NCBI RefSeq assembly: GCF_031599675.1
Contig: NZ_CP134223.1
Location: 1,054,001-1,118,000, forward strand
Source: Paenibacillus pedocola
GTDB lineage: Bacteria; Bacillota; Bacilli; Paenibacillales; Paenibacillaceae
DNA length: 64,000 nucleotides
Direction of reading: 5' to 3'
Shown: piece after piece, positions 42,196 to 51,031 of the stretch
Numbering within the stretch: the first letter of the stretch is position 1
Layout of the letters: each line of letters starts with the position of its first letter
The notes under the pieces: generated by a model
The model's input: the letters and a program-made list of their open reading frames with translations, nothing else
Told to the model about the DNA's origin: nothing
Database searches by the model: none
Made by a program: the position numbers and the translations under genes

Positions 42196-43569
42196 ATGAA
42201 ACTGGTACTTCTATCAGGCGGTTCTGGTAAACGGCTCTGGCCTTTGTCCAACGATTCACGTTCGAAGCAATTTCTGAAGGTACTGGAAAGCCCGACGGGT
42301 GAACCGGAATCTATGGTACAGCGTGTCTGGAGACAGCTTGAGGAAGCGGGCATGACAGGTTCGTCTTATCTGGCAACTGGCCGCAGCCAGGTGGAATCGA
42401 TTCAGAGCCAGCTTGGCAGCGAGGTTCCGATCATTGTTGAGCCTGAGCGCCGTGATACGTTCCCGGCCATAGCGCTGACAGCAGCTTACCTGTATTCGAT
42501 GGCCGGTGTTTCTCCGGACGAAACAGTCGCTATCCTGCCTGTTGATCCCTATGTGGAAGCTTCATTCTTCGATACCGTAGTCCAGCTTGAGCAGACAATG
42601 GAGGAAAGCGGCGCAAATCTGGCGCTGATGGGCGTAGTTCCTGAACATGCGTCAGAGAAATACGGATATATCATCCCTACCACTGCTGAGGCGGGAACAA
42701 GCGGATATCTGCAAGTGAGCCATTTCCAGGAAAAACCTGACCGTGTACAAGCCGAAGGTCTGATCAGCAAAGGAGCCCTTTGGAATTGCGGGGTGTTCGC
42801 TTTCCGCTTAGGTTATCTGCTTGATATTCTGCAGCGCAAAGGGCTGCCGCTTAACTACGAGGAACTGCAGAAGCAGTATAAACTGCTTGCCTCCATCAGC
42901 TTTGATTACGAAGTGGTGGAAAAAGAGGAGAATATCGTGGTTCAGCCTTATGCAGGCTTCTGGAAGGATCTGGGTACCTGGAATACACTGACTGAAGAAA
43001 TGAGCAGCAATCTGGTAGGGAAAGGTGTTGTCACTGCCGATTCTGAGGGAACCTGCCTGATCAATGAGCTGGATATTCCGATTACAGTCATCGGGGCGAA
43101 GGACTTAATTATCGCCGCCAGCCCGGATGGCATCTTGGTTACGCATAAAGCGGAAAGTCCACGGATCAAAGAAGTGCTGAAGTCTTACGAGCAAAGACCG
43201 ATGTTCGAGGAACGCCGCTGGGGCCATTACAAGGTCATTGATTATGTGAAGTACGATGAGGGCAATGAAGTCCTGACTAAGCGGATTTTTATTGAAGAGG
43301 GCAAGAACATCAGCTACCAGCTGCACCGCAAACGCAGTGAAATCTGGACCTTTGTAAGCGGGGAAGCCAGCATTGTGATTAACGAGAAAATGCATAATGT
43401 GAAGGCGGGCGATGTGGTTCGCATCCCTGAAGGCACCAAACATGCGATCCTTGCGCTGACGGATGTGGAGTTTATCGAAGTGCAGACCGGATCTGAGCTG
43501 GTGGAAGAGGATAATATCCGAATCACCTTGGACTGGAAGGATATAGCATTACAACAGTTCATTTCGTAG
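42196..43569 (+). CDS. manC: Mannose-1-phosphate guanylyltransferase / mannose-6-phosphate isomerase-type protein
   Basis: 457 residues, type II fused form. The pyrophosphorylase domain (1-290) has LSGGSGKRLWPLSND and VEPERRDTFPAIALTAAY plus FQEKPD and NCGVFAF; the cupin isomerase domain (about 335-457) has ERRWGHYKVIDY, ISYQLHRKRSEIWTFVSGEA and RIPEGTKHAI. It makes GDP-mannose, pointing to mannose (or fucose-type derivatives) in the polymer. TAGGAGGG precedes the ATG. Last gene of the EPS biosynthetic run; the secreted GH26 enzymes follow. Confidence 0.95.
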   Translation: MKLVLLSGGSGKRLWPLSNDSRSKQFLKVLESPTGEPESMVQRVWRQLEEAGMTGSSYLATGRSQVESIQSQLGSEVPIIVEPERRDTFPAIALTAAYLYSMAGVSPDETVAILPVDPYVEASFFDTVVQLEQTMEESGANLALMGVVPEHASEKYGYIIPTTAEAGTSGYLQVSHFQEKPDRVQAEGLISKGALWNCGVFAFRLGYLLDILQRKGLPLNYEELQKQYKLLASISFDYEVVEKEENIVVQPYAGFWKDLGTWNTLTEEMSSNLVGKGVVTADSEGTCLINELDIPITVIGAKDLIIAASPDGILVTHKAESPRIKEVLKSYEQRPMFEERRWGHYKVIDYVKYDEGNEVLTKRIFIEEGKNISYQLHRKRSEIWTFVSGEASIVINEKMHNVKAGDVVRIPEGTKHAILALTDVEFIEVQTGSELVEEDNIRITLDWKDIALQQFIS

Positions 43570-43628
43570 GCCTAAATAATCTATTTAACCAATTGTTACA
43601 AATCCAAAACAGGTATTAAGAACCATTT

Positions 43629-43648
43629 ATTAAGAAATCTTAATTTTT
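43629..43648 (+). terminator. Weak AT-rich terminator after manC
   Basis: ATTAAG / CTTAAT stem followed by TTTTT (43644-43648). Marginal stability. Confidence 0.35.
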
Positions 43649-43707
43649 GCTATAAACCTACAACTTAATAGAGTCGATACTTACGGTAAGAAGGAGAAAT
43701 CCTTCCA

Positions 43708-43790
43708 AAACGACAAAGGCAAACCTACTCGAAAGATAGGGACGCAAAGCTATAGGGCCTCTTAAAAGTGGCAGCCTGGCTACCGAAAGG
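43708..43790 (+). ncRNA. Cyclic di-GMP-I (GEMM-I) riboswitch
   Basis: Matches the GEMM-I aptamer in order: GGCAAACC, a short helix closed by a GAAA loop (CCTA-CTCGAAAGA-TAGG), GACGCAAAGC (invariant A of the ligand pocket), TATAGGGCCTC, a second arm and GGCAGCCTGGCTACCG. The aptamer lies directly ahead of AAAGGAAG, the ribosome binding site of the GH26 gene at 43800, with no terminator between. The upstream strand CCTTCC (43711-43716) can pair with GGAAG of that site, so translational control is likely, with ligand probably favouring the closed form (inference). Confidence 0.93.
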
Positions 43791-43799
43791 AAGATCATT

Positions 43800-46307
43800 T
43801 TGAAAACTTACCGTAAGTTTCGTCTGTTGTCCGCCGTGTTGTCTCTGGCTGTGTTTTTGTCCGCAGTACCGCTTGGACTAGGACTTGCACCTTCCCCGGC
43901 TAAAGCAGCTTCAAGTACAGCTGTGCCAGTTAATCCGGACGCTTCAGCTGAAGCCGTCAAGCTCCTTGGTAACCTGTATTCTATTTCCGGAAAAGGAATT
44001 ATTTCAGGCCAGCATGACTATCTGGAGAGCCCGGATGAATTTAGCAACAAGCTGAAAGGAACAAGCGGACAATATGCCGCACTTCACGGATATGAGCTTG
44101 GAGTAATCAGCGGACAATCGGAAAGCACTGCTGCAACGCAACGGAAGAATGTAGTCAATAGTGCTATCAACTGGGCCAAATCGGGCGGTATCGTAGCAAT
44201 GACTTTTCATGAGAATCTGCCGGGCACTACGTATGATTGGGCAAATGTGCAGAAATCATTAACACAAGCAGAGTTCAACAAATATATAACACCAGGTACG
44301 GCACAGTACAATGCATTGATTGCCGACCTCGATAAAGTTGCAGTTTCACTCAAAAGCCTGCGGGATGCAGGAGTTCCCGTACTCTGGAGACCTTACCATG
44401 AGATGAACGGTGACTGGTTCTGGTGGGGAAAGAAGAGCAATTTCACTGATCTTTGGAATATTATGTATGATCGGTTTGTTAATTATCATAAACTTAACAA
44501 TCTGCTGTGGGTATGGAATCCGAATGCTCCGAATGCCTGGTCTGATCCCTATGAGCTGACCTATCCTGGTGCGAATAAGGTCGATGTACTTGCAGCTGAT
44601 ATATACAATAATGATTATATGAATAGATATTATGACAGCTTGGTTAGTCTGGCTGCCGGTAAGCCGGTCGGCATCGGTGAGAATGGTGAAATGCCGAGTA
44701 CAGCTAAGCTGCAGCTCTACCAGAAGAATTACGTTTATATGATGAACTGGGGAAAAATGCTCTATGATAACAACAGCACGACTACAATCACAAGCTTTAT
44801 GAATGACAGCTACACCCTGACCCGGGATGAATATAAGGCGTGGACAGTCCCGGGCGCAACGGCAACGCCGACAGCTACGCCAACGGCAACGCCGACAGCA
44901 ACGCCAACGGCAACGCCGACAGCTACGCCAACGGCAACGCCGACAGCTACGCCAACGGCAACGCCGACAGCAACGCCAACGGCAACGCCGACAGCAACGC
45001 CAACGGCAACGCCGACAGCTACGCCAATGGCAACGCCGACAGCAACGCCAACGGCAACGCCGACAGCGACACCAACGGCAACGCCAACGCCGACTCCTGT
45101 ACCTGAAAATACATTGCAGGCACCGGTACCGTTGGTAAACGGGCTTGCAGGTGAATATTTCAAGAATATGACGCTGTCCGGCACGCCTGTGCTGGTACGC
45201 AATGATAGTTTGCTTAATTTCAACTGGCGTCAGGCATCACCGGATGCTTCATTGCCTGTAGATATTTTTTCCGTACGCTGGACCGGCCTGATTAAGCCTT
45301 CTTATAGTGAAACCTATCAATTCTATACAACATCGGATGATGGTATCCGTGTTTATGTGAATGGAACAGCCGTTATCGACAGCTGGATGAAGCAGAGCGG
45401 TACCGAGCGTACCGGAAGCATTGCCCTGAAAGCCGGACAGTATTATGACATTAAAGTAGAATATTATGAAAATGCCGGTGATGCCAATATCCGTATGATG
45501 TGGCAGAGTCCCAGCCAGGCCAAAGTAACCGTTCCTTCAAGCGCATTGTTCTTGAAAAGTTCCACATCATCTATAAGTACTGCAGAATCATCATTGGTGA
45601 CGAATTCGCTGGCCATGGTGCAGACAGTAACAGTGTCGCCGACAACGGCACCAACGTCAACGCCGACAGCGGCACCAACGCCAACGCCGACAGCGGCACC
45701 AACGCCGACAGCAGCACCAACGCCAGCGCCGACAGCAGCACCAACGCCAGCGCCGACAGCAGCACCAACGCCGACAGCAGCACCAACGCCGACAGCGGCG
45801 CCAACGCCAACGCCAACGCCGGCACCAACGCCAGCGCCGACAGCAACGCCGACAGCAGCACCAGCACCTGCAGCCAACGGGCTGCAAGGGGAGTATTTCA
45901 ACAACATGCAGCTGGCGGGAACTCCCGCTGTAGTACGTACCGACGCGGTCCTTGACCTCAACTGGCGTCTTGGCTCGCCGGATGCGGCGATCGGAGTGGA
46001 TTTCTTCTCCGTACGCTGGAGCGGTAAAATTAAGCCCCTGTATAGTGAGACGTACCAAATCTATACCTCTTCAGATGACGGTGTCCGTGTCTGGGTCAAT
46101 GGCAGTCTCATCATCGACAGCTGGGTGAAGCAGAGTGGAACCGAACGCATGGGAAGCATAAACCTGCAGGCAGGACAGTTATATGATATTAAAGTGGAAT
46201 ATTATGAGAACCAAGGGGATGCAAGAGCGAAGCTGATGTGGGAAAGCCCGAGTCAATTAAAGGGGACAGTCCCGTCAAGCGCCTTGTTCCTACCTTCCGC
46301 TTCCTAA
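43800..46307 (+). CDS. Secreted GH26 glycoside hydrolase (mannanase-like) with two PA14 domains
   Basis: 835 residues from a TTG start set by AAAGGAAG. Signal peptide to about residue 36; GH26 barrel (about 45-350) with acid/base Glu201 in [16 protein letters not shown] and nucleophile Glu294 in GIGENGEMP; first low-complexity Thr-Pro-Ala linker (about 355-430); PA14 domain (about 440-585, [24 protein letters not shown] ending, split here); second Thr-Pro-Ala linker; second PA14 (about 695-835). GH26 enzymes cleave beta-mannans or related beta-1,3/1,4-glycans. Placement after manC and control by a c-di-GMP riboswitch suggest action on the cell's own polysaccharide or adhesion to it. Confidence 0.92.
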   Translation: MKTYRKFRLLSAVLSLAVFLSAVPLGLGLAPSPAKAASSTAVPVNPDASAEAVKLLGNLYSISGKGIISGQHDYLESPDEFSNKLKGTSGQYAALHGYELGVISGQSESTAATQRKNVVNSAINWAKSGGIVAMTFHENLPGTTYDWANVQKSLTQAEFNKYITPGTAQYNALIADLDKVAVSLKSLRDAGVPVLWRPYHEMNGDWFWWGKKSNFTDLWNIMYDRFVNYHKLNNLLWVWNPNAPNAWSDPYELTYPGANKVDVLAADIYNNDYMNRYYDSLVSLAAGKPVGIGENGEMPSTAKLQLYQKNYVYMMNWGKMLYDNNSTTTITSFMNDSYTLTRDEYKAWTVPGATATPTATPTATPTATPTATPTATPTATPTATPTATPTATPTATPTATPTATPTATPMATPTATPTATPTATPTATPTPTPVPENTLQAPVPLVNGLAGEYFKNMTLSGTPVLVRNDSLLNFNWRQASPDASLPVDIFSVRWTGLIKPSYSETYQFYTTSDDGIRVYVNGTAVIDSWMKQSGTERTGSIALKAGQYYDIKVEYYENAGDANIRMMWQSPSQAKVTVPSSALFLKSSTSSISTAESSLVTNSLAMVQTVTVSPTTAPTSTPTAAPTPTPTAAPTPTAAPTPAPTAAPTPAPTAAPTPTAAPTPTAAPTPTPTPAPTPAPTATPTAAPAPAANGLQGEYFNNMQLAGTPAVVRTDAVLDLNWRLGSPDAAIGVDFFSVRWSGKIKPLYSETYQIYTSSDDGVRVWVNGSLIIDSWVKQSGTERMGSINLQAGQLYDIKVEYYENQGDARAKLMWESPSQLKGTVPSSALFLPSAS
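44856..45100 (+). repeat. Low-complexity 12/24-bp tandem repeats coding the first Thr-Pro-Ala linker
   Basis: Units of ACGCCAACGGCA / ACGCCGACAGCT type repeat about twenty times without frameshift. Near-identical units favour copy-number change by slippage. An antisense frame (Val-Gly-Val-Ala repeats) is a by-product. Confidence 0.9.
45645..45875 (+). repeat. Low-complexity tandem repeats coding the second Thr-Pro-Ala linker
   Basis: Units such as ACGCCGACAGCAGCACCA and ACGCCAGCGCCGACAGC encode TPTAAPTPA patterns between the two PA14 domains; more diverged than the first linker. Confidence 0.85.
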
Positions 46308-46339
46308 AATAAGCGATCGGCAGTCTGTTCTATCACCGC

Positions 46340-46500
46340 CGTCACTGATGCTGGTTAAGCCGTTACAATACTAAATCCTCAAAAGTCCACCTATTAGGGC
46401 CCTGCTTACCAGCAGGGCTACTAAGCTATAGGCCTCAGTTGGCTGCAAAATGACTGCCCTGCTAATGGAACCGTCACTTGCTCCATAGAGGTTTAACGGC
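46340..46500 (+). promoter_or_regulatory. Leader with degenerate GEMM-I-like similarity
   Basis: The segment TAAGCTATAGGCCTCA, then GACTGCC and CTGCTAATGG, follows the order AAGCTATAGGGCCTC, GGCAGCC, TGGCTACCG of the riboswitch 2.7 kb upstream. A strong CCCTGC/GCAGGG hairpin takes the place of the GAAA helix, and the GGCAAACC and ACGCAAAGC blocks are lost, so ligand binding as in GEMM-I is doubtful. The two downstream genes are paralogues, so the leader may have been duplicated with the gene and then decayed or changed. Confidence 0.35.
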
Positions 46501-46518
46501 TGGAGAAAGGAGTTAACA

Positions 46519-48036
46519 TTGAACACTAACCGCAAGTTCCGGCTATTTACGACGATTTTGCCTATAATCTTCATTCTCTCTTTACTGCCCTGGTCGGAGG
46601 TACGCAGCCTTCCGGTTACCCGGACTGTGGTTACCCCGGCAGCAGTGAATACTCCGATCAATCCTAACGCTTCCCAGGAGGCGGCCGATTTGCTGACCTA
46701 TCTATCGAATCTCAGCGGAAACGGCATGATTTCAGGACAGCATGACTATCTGGAGAGTCCTGATGAATTCAACAATAAGCTGAAAAAGGCCACCGGGCAA
46801 TCTGCTGTTTTGCATGGCTATGAGCTTGGAGCCATCAATAATCAATCGGAATCTGCCATTAAGCGTCAGCGTAAGGCTGTAGTAAACAGTGCAATCAAAT
46901 GGCATAAGGGCGGAGGCATCGTAGCGATGACCTTTCATCAGAACCTGCCCGGCACTTCTCCGGAATGGTCCAATGTGCATATGAGTCTCAGCCAGGATAT
47001 GTTTGATGCCTATGTGACCCCGGGAACAGCACAATATAAGAATCTGATTGCCGATATTGACGAGATTGCCGGGTATCTGGAAGATCTTCAGGATGCCGGA
47101 GTACCGGTTTTGTGGCGTCCCTATCATGAAATGAACGGAGACTGGTTCTGGTGGGGGAATAAAGACAACTTCACTAAGCTCTGGGACATCATGTATAACC
47201 GTTTAACAAACACGCACAAGCTGAATAATCTGCTATGGGTATGGAACCCCAATGCACCTAATGAATGGTCGGATGATTTTGAGCCATATTTCCCCGGATC
47301 GGGAAAAGCAGACATTTTGGCGGCAGATATATATAACAATGACTTCAAGCAGTCCTATTATGAGAATCTGCTGAAGCTGGCAGACGGAAAGCCTATCGGC
47401 ATCGGGGAAAGCGGAGAGCTGCCAGACCCTGTTATATTGTCTCAAACCCAAAGTAAATGGGTATATACCATGACATGGGGGAAAATGCTGACTGAAAAAA
47501 ATGATCTGCAGAAAATCAAAAATTTTATGAATGATAATTATATCGTTTCCCGCGATGATTATATTATTATGCTCGCTAGTAAACCGAACACGAAGCCTCC
47601 CGCTTCGACCAAGGGATTAAGGGCGCAATATTTCAATAATACAGACCTGGCCGGCGGAGCACAGCTGATCCGTAATGACAACAAAATTGACTTCAACTGG
47701 CACGGGGACTCTCCGGCAGTCGGCCTCGGGAAGGATCTCTTCTCGGTTCGCTGGACCGGAACGATCATGCCGATATATAGTGAGAAATATACATTTACGG
47801 CCTCTTCGGATGACGGAGTGCGGCTCTGGATTGACGGTAAACTGGTGATTGACAGCTGGAAGAAGCAGAGCGGCGTCGGACGCGAGGGAAGTAACGAGCT
47901 TACCGCCGGAACCTCATATGATATTAAAGTGGAGTACTATGAGAACCGCGGGGACGCCAACATCCGTTTATTATGGAAGAGTGCCAGCCAGAAGCAGGGG
48001 ATTATCCCCAAAAGTGCATTAACCCTCCCTAAGTAA
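46519..48036 (+). CDS. Secreted GH26 glycoside hydrolase with one PA14 domain
   Basis: 505 residues from a TTG start with AAAGGAGTTAACA. Signal peptide to about residue 30; GH26 barrel with [15 protein letters not shown] and GIGESGELP supplying the two catalytic Glu residues; a short linker (KPNTKPPASTKG) and one PA14 domain (about 370-505) ending SASQKQGIIPKSALTL. It is a paralogue of the previous enzyme without the long Thr-Pro-Ala linkers and second PA14. Tandem duplication followed by divergence is the likely origin. Confidence 0.92.
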   Translation: MNTNRKFRLFTTILPIIFILSLLPWSEVRSLPVTRTVVTPAAVNTPINPNASQEAADLLTYLSNLSGNGMISGQHDYLESPDEFNNKLKKATGQSAVLHGYELGAINNQSESAIKRQRKAVVNSAIKWHKGGGIVAMTFHQNLPGTSPEWSNVHMSLSQDMFDAYVTPGTAQYKNLIADIDEIAGYLEDLQDAGVPVLWRPYHEMNGDWFWWGNKDNFTKLWDIMYNRLTNTHKLNNLLWVWNPNAPNEWSDDFEPYFPGSGKADILAADIYNNDFKQSYYENLLKLADGKPIGIGESGELPDPVILSQTQSKWVYTMTWGKMLTEKNDLQKIKNFMNDNYIVSRDDYIIMLASKPNTKPPASTKGLRAQYFNNTDLAGGAQLIRNDNKIDFNWHGDSPAVGLGKDLFSVRWTGTIMPIYSEKYTFTASSDDGVRLWIDGKLVIDSWKKQSGVGREGSNELTAGTSYDIKVEYYENRGDANIRLLWKSASQKQGIIPKSALTLPK

Positions 48037-48094
48037 CCTAATCTGGCTTTACGACTTATGGGCAGACACCCCGGAAGAAAGCGAGGACAAAGGA

Positions 48095-50773
48095 ATGAGG
48101 ACTAAGAAAAAAACAACCAGACCTCTAAAGTTACTACTAAAATTTGCAGCTTTAACCATCTTGTTTCTTATGTCCGTTTCTGTCTTCGGAGATGATGGAA
48201 CGAAGCGGGGCGAAGTGGAGGTAGACATGACTAAGTTGTCCTCAGCGGCTGATTCAGGTCCGGCTTTACCGGACGGAAATGTACTGTGGCAGCTGGGTCA
48301 GCGTGATGGATCTGCCGGAGAATTTGCAGCTTCCGGTTCCTCAGACGCTAAAAAGATTTATAATGCTGTCTCTACCGCAGCCAAGGCTGTTGAGCTGAAA
48401 GGCGTTCCTTCGGGCCTGCGGGGAGACACCAACCCTGAATTGATTATTACGTATAACTTGAATAAGATCCCGGCGAACGGGGTCTTATTTCGCGTAAGTA
48501 TTCTCGATGCATACAAATCCGTTCCGCAAATGAGTGTTTTCTCCAATCATCAGCTGTCAGGCATCATACAGATTGCCGGTGTCGCCGGGACGGACAGCAA
48601 ATATACCTTCCGCAAAACGTATGAACTCTATATCCCGAAGGAACAGCTGGTGCAGGGCAGTAACGAGCTGAAGCTGCGGACTACACGCGGTATTTATTCC
48701 TCAAGTATGGAAGATAAGTACGACTGGTGGACCTGGGATTCCTTGAGTCTTGAATCGCTGAATGCTCCTATTAAAGAGCCGATTCACGGCAGCTATACAC
48801 TGACCGGCACAATGGTCAACAACAAGCAGTTTTATTTTGATGAAGGTGCGGTTACTCATTTGCCTTACATCATGAAGTGGCTTGGCGTGGCTTACAGCGG
48901 CAACATTATGCGCACCAGCTGTGCCAGCGATGTCGGCCGCTCCTGCTCCAACATGGAGGATTATTACAAAGTACTTAGGGATTACAATATGCAGTCAGTT
49001 GCCCTGTATCTGTACACGGGAGATATTAAGCTCAAAGCTGACGGCTCGCTGCCGGAAGAGGCAGAGAAGAAGCTGACGGATTACTTTAAGCAATACGGCT
49101 CGTACTTTCAGTATTATGAAGTAGATAATGAGCCAGGCCTGTTCAATCGTTCAAAAGCTGTCAATCTGGCGATCGCCGATTGGCTGAACAAGAAGGGCAA
49201 GGCAATTGCCCCTCATTTGCAGACAGTGGCACCTGGCTGGGCTTACTGGCCGAGCTATAGCGCGGATTCCTGCGGCAATCAAAAGGGGACGGTCAAACAG
49301 TGCGGTGACCCTGACGGCTGGGAACGTGATCCGGAGCAGCGCAATGAGCTTGAAGAGGTAACCGATTTGACCAACGGGCATTCCTATGGGGAATCCTATA
49401 TTTTCAGCAACGGAGGCAGCTTTACTGAGAATCTCAAGACCTTCGGCGGAGCTGCAGACGGCCTGGGCAAAAAAATGCTGACGACTGAATTCGGTACTTC
49501 GGATAGCCACGTGGATGCTTACCAGTATGGGGCTTCCGAGGCTACAGCAGCAGTGTTTGACCGGATTATGCGCGCCCATATCGGTTATGCGGATATGTTT
49601 GTGCAGCATGCCGCCTTTTTCAAAAACTTCAGTTTGTTTAAATACGGATTCAATTTGGAGGAGCATGATCCGGCCAAGACAGAGATTTACTATACAAAAT
49701 CCAACGAGGATTCCCGTGTCAGTATCATGAGAAGACTTAGTCTCGCTTATGCAACGCACGGTACACCGTTAACCTATCAGATCAGTAATAAGGATCAGCT
49801 GGCAGACAAACTTGTATACGTCCGTGCTGTTGATACCTCTACCCTTACGCCGCTGGCAGGCAGCGGTGCAACCTCCAATAAACTGCTGATTAACTTTGTG
49901 AACTTTGAAGAGACAACGCAAAAGGTCTCCGTGAAGGTAACGATGCCGAAAAAAACAGTCTACGAAGGAGAACGGTTTGGCAACGGAGATACTTATGAGG
50001 AAGCCCGCAGTTATATTTCTGGCAGAAGTGCAACACCTGTACTGGAATTTAACGAGACCCTCGCCCCGGGGGAGGCAGTGCAGTATATTCTGCAGCCCTC
50101 CTCAGAGGTAGCGGATACGGCGCCGCAAGGCTTCAAAGCGGCAGCAATCAAAGGATTATCCATGAAACTGAGCTGGCTGGAGGCCCCCGGAGCAAGTTAT
50201 GAAGTGCTCCGGGCCGACGGCTCCGGCGGGGATCTGAAGGTTATTGCAACGGGAGTTCAAGAAACCGGATACATTGACAGCGAGCTGCAGGAAGGTACGC
50301 TTTACACGTATGCGGTAAGAGTTGCAGGTTCAGGCGTTATGTCTGAGAAAGTGCAGATTACGGCTACTGGCCTGGTTCCGCTTGACCGGACCGAATGGAA
50401 AGTGTCGTCCAATGTCAATACCGAAGCCTCGAATCCGTCAAGTGCGATAGACGGGGACCGGCGTACACGCTGGGATACCGGCAAACATCAGGCCTCGGGA
50501 GAATACTTTCAGATTGACCTAGGCAAAGAGCATTCGGTGGAGGCTGTAGAATTGGACTATTCGTTGTCCTCCTATGACTATCCGCGTGGTTATGAGCTTT
50601 ATGTATCTAATGATGCGGCGAATTGGAAGCTCATGGTTAGGGGAAAAGGGCAGCTGAACAGCACCAAGATTAGCTTTTCCCAAGTAAAAGCCCGCTACAT
50701 CAGGATTTTGCAGACGGGTTCCGGCGGCAACTACTGGTCCATTCAGGAGATGCAGGTTTACTCAAGAGAATAA
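48095..50773 (+). CDS. Secreted clan-A-like glycoside hydrolase with FN3-like and F5/8 type C domains
   Basis: 892 residues. Signal peptide/anchor (about 10-30), an N-terminal beta domain (about 55-240) of the rhamnogalacturonan-lyase-like sort, a TIM-barrel-like catalytic region (about 265-560) with EVDNEPGLF (Asn-Glu-Pro acid/base, about residue 349) and TTEFGTS (candidate nucleophile Glu, about 465), a C-terminal beta domain, an FN3-like segment (about 672-755) and an F5/8 type C (CBM32-like) sugar-binding domain (about 760-892, SNVNTEASNPSSAIDGDRRTRWD). The exact GH family is not clear by eye (GH39/GH30/GH5-like). It follows the GH26 pair at 58 bp and probably acts on the same polymer. 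Confidence 0.8.
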   Translation: MRTKKKTTRPLKLLLKFAALTILFLMSVSVFGDDGTKRGEVEVDMTKLSSAADSGPALPDGNVLWQLGQRDGSAGEFAASGSSDAKKIYNAVSTAAKAVELKGVPSGLRGDTNPELIITYNLNKIPANGVLFRVSILDAYKSVPQMSVFSNHQLSGIIQIAGVAGTDSKYTFRKTYELYIPKEQLVQGSNELKLRTTRGIYSSSMEDKYDWWTWDSLSLESLNAPIKEPIHGSYTLTGTMVNNKQFYFDEGAVTHLPYIMKWLGVAYSGNIMRTSCASDVGRSCSNMEDYYKVLRDYNMQSVALYLYTGDIKLKADGSLPEEAEKKLTDYFKQYGSYFQYYEVDNEPGLFNRSKAVNLAIADWLNKKGKAIAPHLQTVAPGWAYWPSYSADSCGNQKGTVKQCGDPDGWERDPEQRNELEEVTDLTNGHSYGESYIFSNGGSFTENLKTFGGAADGLGKKMLTTEFGTSDSHVDAYQYGASEATAAVFDRIMRAHIGYADMFVQHAAFFKNFSLFKYGFNLEEHDPAKTEIYYTKSNEDSRVSIMRRLSLAYATHGTPLTYQISNKDQLADKLVYVRAVDTSTLTPLAGSGATSNKLLINFVNFEETTQKVSVKVTMPKKTVYEGERFGNGDTYEEARSYISGRSATPVLEFNETLAPGEAVQYILQPSSEVADTAPQGFKAAAIKGLSMKLSWLEAPGASYEVLRADGSGGDLKVIATGVQETGYIDSELQEGTLYTYAVRVAGSGVMSEKVQITATGLVPLDRTEWKVSSNVNTEASNPSSAIDGDRRTRWDTGKHQASGEYFQIDLGKEHSVEAVELDYSLSSYDYPRGYELYVSNDAANWKLMVRGKGQLNSTKISFSQVKARYIRILQTGSGGNYWSIQEMQVYSRE

Positions 50774-50811
50774 CAGCTTGATGGGCAGAGAAATGCTGCT
50801 TAATAAGGGAG

Positions 50812-50841
50812 ACCCAGCTATATTTATGGCCGGGTTTTTTT
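50812..50841 (+). terminator. Intrinsic terminator after the glycosidase genes
   Basis: ACCCAGC / GGCCGGGT stem with one mismatch, then TTTTTT (to 50841). Confidence 0.65.
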
Positions 50842-51031
50842 GCATTGGGAGGAAATCCTCCGTCTTAGGCAAGTTCAATACACGGAAGGATGTATGATGC
50901 TACAGAGTTGGTGCATTCTAAATGCAGTGTGGACCGGTTGTCTCAAAAAAAGCATTTTAGGGTTAATAACGTAAATAACGCTGGAACAGCGGTAAGCATT
51001 GTAATAATAGAACAGGGGGGAGATGCGGAAA

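Noticed and set aside
44810-45223. Minus-strand Val-Gly-Val-Ala repeat protein
   Set aside because: Antisense by-product of the Thr-Pro-Ala linker repeats; the plus-strand GH26 gene explains the sequence.
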